Of a DNA stretch of 64,000 bases, positions 50,501 to 62,600 are shown in pieces. The stretch lies in contig OZ037767.1 of assembly GCA_964035545.1 (NCBI GenBank), positions 24,447,128 through 24,511,127 on the forward strand, read 5' to 3'. Under the pieces are notes generated by a model that was given only the letters and a program-made list of their open reading frames with translations, did no database searches and was not told the origin of the DNA. This DNA comes from Bugula neritina (lineage: Eukaryota > Bryozoa > Gymnolaemata > Cheilostomatida > Bugulidae). Position numbers and translations under genes: made by a program. Position 1 is the first letter of the stretch, and every line of letters begins with the position of its first letter.

Positions 50501-53500
50501 CATACTTCTCTGCAGCTAAAGATACGGCAGAGAATAGCAAGTGCTCTAATACCCACCCTACATTTTTCCATAATAAAATTTATGCCGTTTGTCAATTCAT
50601 CCTTACAGCAGAAGGACATGGATCGACCGACCACGTCTTTAGCGTCACAAAATGTTTTTGCTTCTTTGCATCCAAATTTCAACAGTTTCTTGTTTGGTAA
50701 GCGAATTCGCTCCACCTGCGCATAAAAAAACACAACACTAAACTTTCAAAAAGACAAAAATCTGCCAAAGTAAAACAAGATTGGAGACACCACCCTAGTT
50801 GTGTTCCAATTACTTTACTGTAGCTCAAATATGACTTTTATAGCGAAGTGAGGCAAAGGTCATTAGTAGTGGTGGGCATATTAACCACTGAAACATGCTA
50901 GGTATGACAACTCCCATCAGCTTATAGGCATTAGTTAAAACAATCATATGCTTCATCTGACATATGTTCACATCTTCAAGTATAAAACACTTGGAGTAAA
51001 ACTGATCAGATATGAGATTTACCTCATAGACACAAGTTGAGAGCAAAGGCCACCCACCCTGAAGTAATTGGTAACAAAATGCTTACCTGAAGAGCTGAGG
51101 CTACACCTAGCCACTGCTCCTTCTCAGTTGGTTGACTAGCTTCATCAGTTACAAAGGACATAACGTCAGGACACGACGCCGCCAGCAAGGATAACTCCTT
51201 CAGTTTCAGAAACCAAACAGCGAAAGAGCTGGTAGCTGTCATGCCAGCTTTAAGGGGAATCTGAAAGAAAGACTTTTTCTATCATGACCTGATGGAACAA
51301 CTATAAATTTTACAATTAATTACAAGATGAGCAATATATTACAGTACATGCAATTTATCAAACGTTTAACCTTGCCATAAATTTTGCAATCACTGCTCTC
51401 TTGCGGGTTTACCATTTTCAAATTTGCATTTATTCACTAGAAGTATTTCATAACATGAAAAATAAGTAGCAAAAAACTACAGTAATAACATGAGTTTATT
51501 TTCCAACAGAAAATATAAGTGTAGATAACTGGAGTTGTCCCATTAAAATCACTGAAGTGTGTCGCAGCCAACTGATATATTCAAGAAACTCGTAACGAAT
51601 AATTCCAGTAGAATTATCACCTTTTTAAAGAGTGATGCTTTGGCGACAAAAGGTCCTCTAACATGATGACACATGAGACATTCCTGCCGTGATTTCATAT
51701 AGCCAGATCTATATACCAGCTGATAGTTATACAAAACAGATTGGTCACAGCCATTGCTCCACTGTAATATATTACAATATATAATAGAGATAGTTCCTAA
51801 AAACTTCAAATTATTATTAAAATTCATCTCATCATTTAGTGTACACAACCGAAAGTGTTAGAAAAAAGAAGTTTCAAAGTGACTAGTAATAGAGAAATAG
51901 TGTGCAGATTTTACCACTAATTTGTTATGGATATATTAGACAGCTAAGCTTCCACTACCACAAAAGAATGTGAAAACTTGGTAAACAAAGTAGAAACAGT
52001 CTTCATCATTAGTATAAGAACACAGCTAGAACTCTATACTGTAGCAAGCAAGTTAACCAGCAAAGATATGAGGTACATTAGAAGCTTGATGAGCGAAATA
52101 TAAACATAGGGCCACACGACGTGCGAGAAAACCCGTTTAGACATGCCACATACAATGCGAGTGAGGAAATTTATTAACTAATGATGTTAGTGTTAAACTT
52201 TACTGCTCGCCTACAGATGTTTGTTTTTAAAACTACGTCATCGGCAAAGTGACTTTAGATATTATAAAAGCAGAAATGTAAACTATATGAAACTTTTTTA
52301 ATTCAGTTAGCTAAAAGCTAAAACGTGAATTAAAATAAAAAAGTGTGCTCGCTAAATGATAATAAGCCAATTAGTTTAAACATGCACGAGCTTGCCGCAC
52401 TTCTCGCTCAGCATGTTAGACGCATGAAAATTCCGCACACGACGTCTCATTTTTGAGCTAAACGGGTTTTCTCGCACATCCCGCGCGTGTAAAACACGTC
52501 GTGTGGCCCTACGCTAAGAATGAAAGTAAACTAAGAAAAAACACTTGTACCTGTGTCAACTGAACTGAAATAGACAACAAAAACACGCAAATTGTTAGGC
52601 ATGGTATGATAGGTACACTGACATTATATTAATACACGACAGTCAATCCATTTAAACCTGAGCAATGCTAAAGCAATTTACACCAAAAAGAATATTACTA
52701 ACATATGAGAATTTACTGTATAATACAAACAAATATTGTAAAAATATCAACTTATAAGATTACTTATTTACTACCTGCAGAATTTATAACTTAAAGGCAA
52801 CGATTTAAAAACTATTTCCATCAACTTCAAGTCAAAAATTATGCAGGTATGTAGGTTTGAGCTTTGTAAAAAATCACCAAACCAGTTCATATACACAGCA
52901 TGTATTATGTAGAGCTGCAATAATTCTAGCAAAAATAAATATAGTTTCAACAAGGTTGAATGAGAAAGCATTGAGTGAGTTGCAAAGGCGTGAGATAGAT
53001 AATTATTTCAGTGACACATAGTAGTAATTATCCTAGTCGGATAATGTTTCTCAACCATCAGACACTATGGAAGTGCGATGGGAATAACATAAAGTTCTTT
53101 GAAAAGCAAATACTGACATGTTTCATTTAGCAGCAAGCAGACACAGCAAGCCAACAAAAAATACATGAAAAAGCAAAAAATCAACTTCAGCAACACCTGA
53201 GCATGAGCGAGTGATAGGAATGTGATAATTTTTGTGTAGAAATTGAAAGAAATATTCCCCAATGACACTATGTTGGCAATAATTAAAAACCTTGCCAAAA
53301 GTTTAAAGTAGCCTTGAAAATTCTCAACATATCCATTACAGCTATATTGATAACGTAAGAGATATTAGCAATTGATTCCCTGCCCTGGCAAGTCTTTTAG
53401 ATAAGAGTTTAGGCTGCTGTGTGAAGTAGTTTAATATAACGAACGCTGACCAACTTAAGAAATATAGGCCCAAACTTTTTTCCTAAGTAGGACAGTCAAC

Positions 53501-55704
53501 TCTAGGAGTCATTAGATATTTTGGAATGAGTGAAGGAAACAAACTATGAAGCATGCAAGGCTTCTGACAATACCCAAAATATTTCGCAATGGACACAAGG
53601 ACTATGTCCCAGCAATGTGTTTAATAACTCACAAATATATGTAACAAATGATAGGAAATATAATTAGGTGGTATTTAGGTATCATTAGCTATAGATGGTA
53701 TTCTTGTGCAATTTCATAGCAAGTACATTACACAATGATTCAAACTGAATATCCTAACAAAATCTTCACAGATTTCCCTATAAACAGCTGTTGCAATGTA
53801 AATCTATAACTTGGTGCTGAAACACAGAAAGGAGAAAATCTTAAGTATAGCATAACATACAAACTAAATAAAAACTCACGTATGCCTTTTGAGTATTAAA
53901 CTGTCCAAAGTACTCACCACTCCTGAAACTAGAGTTCTGTATGCACCAGACACCACGGAAGCTTCTAGATTGCCCATCTCTCTAACTAATCTCTCTAGTC
54001 TATCAAACCATGTAAACTTCACAACATTTCTTCCAATATACACATATTTAGTTTGTACTTTGTCTACGAGATTTCTCCATATACTCGACTCTGCTTCACT
54101 ATATAATATAGAAGACAATGAAGTACAGAAAGAATAAATAAAATACAAGAGGACATAACACCCAGCACGTACTCTGCTCATATCTATAGAGTAGCTTTAT
54201 GTACCTCAAACCTGGCAATATTCTATTTTAGTGTCTTCCAATTGCAAATAACATGCTCAAACCTTTGCAACCAAAATTACTGTCATTTAATAATTAGTTG
54301 TTCAAGATATTACAGAAAAGACATATAAACATATATACACATACACACACATGAACACATGCATACACATGCACACGTATACACGTGCACACTCGTCCTA
54401 TCTTGATGCAATGATTGCAGTATTATCTAAACAACACATCAACTTGCTCAATATCTTATGAACTTGCCTTTTCTTCAGTTTAATGATTGTGGTGTCTTTA
54501 TAGTCAGCTTGATTCAGAGTCAGCGTGTCTGGGATGGCAGCAATTATACGAATGTTTGGATAGAGTTTATTTACTTCTTGGAATATGGAAGGTATATGTT
54601 GGAAATATTTAGAGTCGTAATGTACAAAATTGTAGACAAGGGTGAGTAAAGTATGGAACTCAGGTGCATCTGTACAGTTCTCTTGGTAAAAACCAACTAA
54701 AACAAAACACCAAAAGCACAGAAAGGATTAAATTTAGTATCTAAAAAAAATATTTCTGTGAAAATGTAGCTAAATAGCATTTGACCAGATTAGTGAAATG
54801 AAGAACAAGAAGAGGTATATTTTCAATTATATTTTGCATCTCGTTTACTAAACTATTTATTAAGATAACAATTTAAAACATTGCAGCAGTTAGAAACTTT
54901 TTAGCAAATTGGATAAATTACTCAATTGCAGCCATGCAATACAGTCTTTGCATGCACTGTAATACTCTGACCATACTTCTTCTATAAAATATATATTTTG
55001 GGTCATCTTTGGCAATTTTCTTTTTAATATACTTTTCAGGGCAAACATCGGTGGACATGTGACTTTTTGGTGATTCTAGAGCTTTCTCTGCTCGCTCTAG
55101 CTCTGGCTGCTGCCCCATGGTGCCGAGTATATCCTTCAACTACAGAACCATACCAAATATGTGTCTCTTTTGCCACTGCATCAAGTATGTTGGCAAATTG
55201 AATGTACACATATAATAAATGCAGAAGCATATTTAAGCACAGCAGTAAAAAATAAAAGAACATATAACAAATATCAGCAAGAAAACAGACTGAAAAAGTT
55301 TAAAGACTGACTAAAGAAGTTAAAAGACTGACCTCTTTATAAACTTCATCAAGTAGGAAGTTGGGCTGTTCTTGAGCCCAAAGTTTCTTACTAATTCCTA
55401 CTTTTGTAGTGATTTTCACTAGTCTGGCACTAGTTGACTCTATAAAGTTATTTGCACCACATCTTTGCCTGCCAAAGGGTAACAAAATACACATATATCA
55501 AATCTAGACATTGAGGATTAATAAAGTCGGCTTGAGCTAATTGAATAATTTATAAACAAGTTGAGAGGTGAGCATTAAAAAATCTACTTACCGTTCCCTG
55601 TACTGCTGCAATGCCACAGCAGAAATCCACAAGAGTATCAGTATAATAACAGTAACACACCAGCAGATCAAAGCATACCGGTGTTTGAACATTCTGATTC
55701 CCAT
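47525..55704 (-). CDS. FKRP/LicD-family type II membrane protein (nucleotidyl/phosphosugar transferase-like), complete
   Basis: Eleven exons, all phases consistent: 55592-55704, 55333-55468, 54977-55139, 54468-54696, 53918-54098, 51621-51761, 51087-51260, 50506-50715, 50219-50383, 48104-48273, 47525-47717 (TAG). Product 624 aa. The N-terminus MGIRMFKHRYALICWCVTVI with a following hydrophobic run (about 10-31) is a signal anchor, so the enzyme should face the Golgi or ER lumen. The middle resembles the glycosyltransferase-like stem of FKRP (SGAYRTLVSGVWSNGC, LVYRSGYMKSRQECL). The C-terminal LicD domain starts near KFGC (392-395) and has LNAGTNLGAVKFADIIPWDN with Asp475, Asp477 and Asp479 as the metal/nucleotide motif. 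Human FKRP is 495 aa and adds ribitol phosphate to alpha-dystroglycan; substrate here is inferred only at family level. Intron 4 is GC-AG (rc AAAAG|GCAAGT at 54467). Intron 9 holds a gypsy relic and intron 5 a MITE. Confidence 0.88.
47745..47960. repeat. AT-rich near-palindromic TATAATA repeats in FKRP-like intron 10
   Basis: Degenerate ATAATATATTATATG and CATATAATATAATATATT words in both orientations, immediately upstream (gene sense) of the last exon. These could form hairpins. No coding signal. Confidence 0.8.
48640..49980 (+). mobile_element. Decayed Ty3/gypsy-type retrotransposon remnant in FKRP-like intron 9
   Basis: The plus strand keeps scattered retroelement signatures. An ORF at 48894-49253 contains EYGTLREGQIRDRIVVGA followed by LSEKLQAQEDFTLANAIQIR, the conserved Gag-like segment of many invertebrate gypsy elements. 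Downstream, in changing frames, come integrase-like pieces: CRACQKHQP near 49460, VDYYSSYIGN near 49595 and VKTVKNLIL near 49750. Reverse transcriptase and most of integrase are missing. Stops and frameshifts are frequent, so it is dead. It lies antisense to the host gene. LTRs were not identified. Confidence 0.7.
50431..50504. repeat. 17-bp repeat starting at the donor of FKRP-like exon 8
   Basis: On the gene strand intron 8 begins GTATGCTATACGCTAAC and continues with about four 17-bp units of GCTATGTGCTAACATAT. The array starts 4 nt inside the intron. It is the third case in this window of a tandem repeat abutting a splice site. Confidence 0.85.
52109..52509. mobile_element. MITE-like inverted-repeat element in FKRP-like intron 5
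   Basis: The left end GGGCCACACGACGTGCGAGA continuing AAACCCGTTTAG (52109-52140) is the reverse complement of the right end (about 52459-52509, TAAACGGGTTTTCTCGCAC ... CACGTCGTGTGGCCC). The right copy has an extra insertion of about 17 nt. TA dinucleotides flank both ends. It is 401 bp, non-coding and AT-rich inside. TA duplication and terminal inverted repeats suggest a Tc1/mariner-type or similar non-autonomous DNA transposon. Confidence 0.82.
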
Positions 55705-57985
<2,281 letters not shown>

Positions 57986-58294
57986 TGTTATGTTTTTCAG
58001 AATTAGGGTTGATATGCAATCCAGAGAGTCTAATTACTTGTTATAGAACTGCACCAGGATAAGTCGAGTGAACGAGTATATATTTTAAACACACTAACAC
58101 ATTACAAAAACGATACAAATACATTTGACAATTTACACATCTAGACTATTCAGCACTCTAACTTCGACTGACTAACAGCGGGAAAACTATTACTGCTGCT
58201 AACTAATCCGAAGCCGCTAATTGGCTATCAATTGTTCCGGGTCAATTACACGACCCTGTATACTGTGCTGCTGGTAGCTCCACGAGCCACCACA
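57986..58294 (-). repeat. 3' long terminal repeat
   Basis: Bounded by TG...CA in both readings (plus TGTTATG...CCACCACA). On the element strand it directly follows the GGTGGGGGCGG tract. It contains a TATA-like AAAATATATACTC in its second half, a possible U3/R promoter signal. The second LTR is not in the window, so the ends rest on the TG/CA rule and PPT position. Confidence 0.75.
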
Positions 58295-58586
58295 CCGCCC
58301 CCACCAGCAGAAAGCCCTCTTTCTGATATATAAAAAATACTTCTTCATTAACCACATACATCAGTAGACCAAAAGATAATACATAACACATATAAAGATA
58401 CATAATAACAGACAGAGTCATTATAACAGCAAGTTACATACAATTGGCCAGCTATAGAGGAAGAATACCGGCTAGCTGTAGTATTGGACAAAGAGTCGAC
58501 CTGTCGAGCAGTCAAGCATTTGCATGATAGTCTTGGGTCTCCCAAGAGGACGAAGTTGTGGATTATTCCTGGTAGCAGAACCAGAG

Positions 58587-58973
58587 TCAATGTTGGGCAC
58601 GCCGATGTTTGGCTTGGCATGTAAGTAGCTTCCGCTTAATCCGGCCCACTGATCCTTTCAGTTGGAAGAGCCCCGTCGTGGTATTGAGCAGGTCGGGTGC
58701 TAACTGGGTAAATTCCTCCTGCAGTCGGAGGAGACGTTCCTCTACTGTGGCCAGGCGGGCAGGGTCTGGGGACGGTGTCCGTCTGCGGCGCAGAAGGGGA
58801 CTAGGAGACCTGGTTCGTCTCTTCGTCGGGGTAGGGGAGACTTCTCCTTCTTCGGGGTAGGAAAGTTCCTCGGGGGTGTACGCAATCTGAGGGCGGTCAG
58901 ATACCAATGGGGATTGTTGCCTGGCATAGTCTAATACGCATTGGAAGCCCGAGGTCGGGACAGCTAACAACAT
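58587..58973 (-). CDS. Retrotransposon accessory ORF B (Arg/Pro/Ser-rich, coiled-coil end)
   Basis: ATG at 58973 lies 12 nt beyond the stop of accessory ORF A. The product is 128 aa. It has an acidic/proline start, a central basic RS/RP-rich block (KRRTRSPSPLLRRRRTPSPD) and a C-terminal helix with heptad leucines (LATVEERLLRLQEEFTQLAP). It has no transferase or envelope signature and no membrane segment. It could be the 3' part of one protein with ORF A, joined by splicing or recoding. Function unknown. Confidence 0.55.
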   Translation of the reverse strand: MLLAVPTSGFQCVLDYARQQSPLVSDRPQIAYTPEELSYPEEGEVSPTPTKRRTRSPSPLLRRRRTPSPDPARLATVEERLLRLQEEFTQLAPDLLNTTTGLFQLKGSVGRIKRKLLTCQAKHRRAQH

Positions 58974-58984
58974 CGCCTTCTTTA

Positions 58985-59440
58985 CTAGGGTCGTATCAGA
59001 GTGAGGAATTCTGGATAGAGTTTGGCATCTACCACGTAATTCTCTCCGGAGAAACAGCCTGTTGCTCGATGTCTGGTGACAGGGTAGGGGTAGACATCAT
59101 TGTATCCGCAGGGGCAGAATGTGAGTAAGAGATGGGCATTGACATGTAGCTTCAAGGAGCGGTGAGAGGCACATTCTTCGCCACAAATCTGGCACCGCGT
59201 CCGTCCTCTGGACCCCCAGGCCGTTTCTATCTGCTCCTCTGTTTCTGGAGACACCCACCGCCAACGGCGGCGCAGTGGCTCGGGCCGGTCACCATTGGCA
59301 TACTCCTCAGGATGCGGAGCGGGAAGTGCTCTATCCCGTACCCTGGTTGTAGCGGGTCGAGTGTAATCTGAAAAAGTTTCAACAGTGTTAGTATAATACA
59401 CTGCCGTGTTGTCAGCTTGAACAGCCTGGCAACTCCTCAT
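58985..59440 (-). CDS. Retrotransposon accessory ORF A with C2H2-type zinc finger
   Basis: 151 aa if it starts at ATG 59440. The C-terminal half has CQICGEECASHRSLKLHVNAH, a classical C2H2 finger spacing, then a second Cys/His cluster (FCPCGY, RHRATGCF) and the ending LYPEFLTLIRP. A strong acceptor-like rc ACTTTTTCAG lies inside, near 59368, so the true protein may start by splicing from an upstream leader. It sits directly 3' of pol, where gypsy elements of some invertebrates carry a third ORF. It probably binds nucleic acid. Confidence 0.6.
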   Translation of the reverse strand: MRSCQAVQADNTAVYYTNTVETFSDYTRPATTRVRDRALPAPHPEEYANGDRPEPLRRRWRWVSPETEEQIETAWGSRGRTRCQICGEECASHRSLKLHVNAHLLLTFCPCGYNDVYPYPVTRHRATGCFSGENYVVDAKLYPEFLTLIRP

Positions 59441-59681
59441 TCAGTTACCTCGTAGAGATTCATGGTAGTGAATAGTCAGATAGAACACGTATTGCAATGA
59501 GATTATAAAAATCTCTAAGTCAAACTGAGTTCTTACTACGGTATTTCACTAACCTATCTCCAGCTCAATTGACTCAGTGAGTCGGAGCTGAGCGATGCAA
59601 TCTAGTTTCATATTAAGATATAGTTAACTCACCCCACGATCTGTTGTCGTAAGACATACTGAATTTGTGAAATGGTTTGAA

Positions 59682-62600
59682 CTACTGCTTAGAAACACGT
59701 CTACTCTTGACTGCATCAGCGTATGAAAAGATCGAGCAACGTGGTTGGGGTGCGTGATTAAGACTTTGTGCACCCGGCGGATGAATTTTGTTTCTATTTC
59801 CGCCGATACAAAAGTTGATATTTCCGTAGTGTTGACAACTCCCACCTTTGCTCGATACTTTTCTCGTACGGTTTTCCCCTAGACTTTCATGCGTGCCGCT
59901 TTTAATGCAGTCACATACGAAGTCTTTCAAATATGCGGGGGGTTGCCTCGTACGCTGTCCCCTTTCTAGGGGGGGTGACACGCTCACCGGTTCATTAGCA
60001 GGGGCCTCTAATGGCGTCTCTACTTCACCGTTAGCGGTCACTTCTTCTTGTTCTCCGGATAGAGCCCCTCCCTCCGTGGGGGTTTGCACTTCCGGAACCG
60101 GCTCGGTTTCCGGAAGTGGTGGAATCAGACTTGGCGGTGGCGGACACGCTTCTGTTGGCAAAAGCGGTCGCTCATCTCTCACCAATCTTTTCTCTCGCGG
60201 TATGACCACTTCATATTCAGGTCCATGCCACCGTCGCCCGCGCGTTGTTGTCTGCCTCCTGGGCTCTAACAACGGGGGGGCTTCTCCCACTGCGTCGGGG
60301 CTAGCCCAATACGGCTTCAAGCGGGACTCATTCTGGATAGACACCTGTCCTGAGCGCTCAATCTTGTACGTATGGTTGGGCATAGCCTCGACGATCACGT
60401 AGGGTCCCACGAACTTAGGCTGTAACTTAGCCGCCTGTCCGCGACGCCTACGGTAATTGACCATCCACACCTTATCCCCTGTTTGGTAGAGGGGTGGTTC
60501 CTCGGAATCTTCGTGTCGCACCTTCCACTGCTGTTCACGCAGTATATCGTGTGCGGCCTTCCTCCGTTCCACTAGTTCACTGGCATACTCGTGAATCGAG
60601 TTGTCTAGCTCTGGAACATGGTAGGTGAGATGGTCAGGTACCCGGGTCTCTCTCCCGAGCATCAAGAGGTTTGGGGTCTCACCAGTACTGGTGTGTGGGG
60701 TGCTACGGTACGCACGCATGACCTGCGGCAACACCGTGTCCCATTCCTCTTGACTGCGTCCAAGGAGGAGACTCCGGAGCGCATCACCTAGCATCCGGTT
60801 GTTGCGCTCCACCACCCCGTTACCTTGCGGGTGATACGGGGTGGTCCTGCTCTGATTTACTCCCCAGAGGCGGCAAAGGTCGCTCATCAGTTGAGACTGG
60901 AATTGAGCGCCTTGATCAGAGTGTATCTGCTCGGGGAGACCGAAATAACAGAATACGTGTTGGTCTAGTACCCTGGCCACTGTCGGGGCTGACGCATCTG
61001 GGATAGCCAGAGCATCCGCCCACCTAGTAAAGTGGTCGGTTAATACTAATATCCAACTATTGCCTCTGGGGGTCAGGGGCATGGGTCCGACCAGGTCAAC
61101 AGCTACCATTTGCCACGGCCTGCCAGCATATAGCCTCCGCCGTCCCGCTTCACCAGGGAGACGGCCATGCTTACTGGTCTGGCAGATCTCACACTGTTTG
61201 ACTCTGAGTCGGACGTCCCGCTCCATGCGTGGCCAATACCACCGGAGTCGTAATTTGGATATCACTCTCTTGACCCCTGCGTGGGCCTGTTTGTGAGTAT
61301 CCCAAATCAACTCACGGCGGATGGCAGTGGGGCAGACTACCCTCTTCCTCTCCGGATGTCTGCCGCTGGCGGCTAGAGAGATGGTTAGTAAACCATCCTG
61401 CCCGATTCGCAGCGAGTCCCAACGCTGACAGTATAGCCGGAACTCGGCGCATCCCTGTCGTATGCGTTCCTCGCTGGGTCGTCGCCCTTCCCTTTTGGCC
61501 CGATATATGTCTGCCACGACTCCAGGCAGCTCTTCTTGGAGCTTCTTCAGCTCTCGGACATTATCGGCCAGTACAGGGTTGGCGCGGAGGTTTTGTACAA
61601 CCTCCGGGGACTCGTCAACCTCCTGTCTGAGTTGACCCTGGTCCCAGTCAAACGGTGCTCCGTGGTGAGCCAGCGTCTCCAACTCGCATCGCGGGGGACC
61701 TCCATCCCTCCTCTCGATGTTGAGACACTGTTTGCAACCTCCATCAGGTCGGCGACTGAACCCATCCGCATTGCTGTGTCTCTTGCCCGGTCGATGTTCG
61801 ATCCGGTATGAGAATTCAGCTAGGATTTCGAGCCACCGGGCGACCTGACTAGAGGGCTCTGCTCTCTTGCACAACCAGATCAGCGAGGCATGATCCGTAC
61901 GCAGCCGGAACTTCCTGCCATATAGGTATGGTCTGAAGTGCTTCACTGACTTGATTACTGCCAGCAGCTCCTTGCGGGTAGTGCAGTAATTTCGTTCAGT
62001 GGGTGAGAGAGACTTGCTGTAGTAGGCTACTACTACTTCTCGGCCTTCCTGCACTTGAGACAGCACAGCGCCAACATTTTGGTCACTGGCGTCAGTGTCG
62101 AGGATGTACTCCAGAGTGGGGTCTAGGTAGGCCAAGATGGGCGCCGTTAGCAGGCAGCCCTTGAGGCGGTCGAACGCTCCTTGTTCGACTGGGGTCCACT
62201 GCCACGTCACTCCCTTTGCGGTGAGCCGGTTTAACGGCTGTGCTATGCCCGCAAAGTCTGGTATGTATTGTCTGTAATACCCTACCAGCCCCAAGAAAGC
62301 CCGGAGTCCGGTCAAGTCTTGGGGGGTGACCCAGTCTTCTATTGCCCGTACCTTCTCGGGATCCGTTGCCACGCCGTTTCGACCGACAACGTGCCCCAGG
62401 TACTTAACCTCTGGCTGCAATAGAGCGCACTTGGAAGGTTTGAGCTTAAGACCGGCACCTCGCAGTCTCTCAAAGACCTCCTGCAGACGACTGACATGTG
62501 TCTCGAAGTCTGGGGAGATCACGATGACATCGTCGAGGTAGATCAGCAGTGTCTTCCAATGGAGCCCGCTGAGGACTTGCTCCATCAACCTCTGGAAGGT

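Noticed and set aside
59848-60402. Plus-strand ORFs over the retrotransposon
   Set aside because: They are antisense shadows of the GC-rich pol ORF; domains read only on the minus strand.
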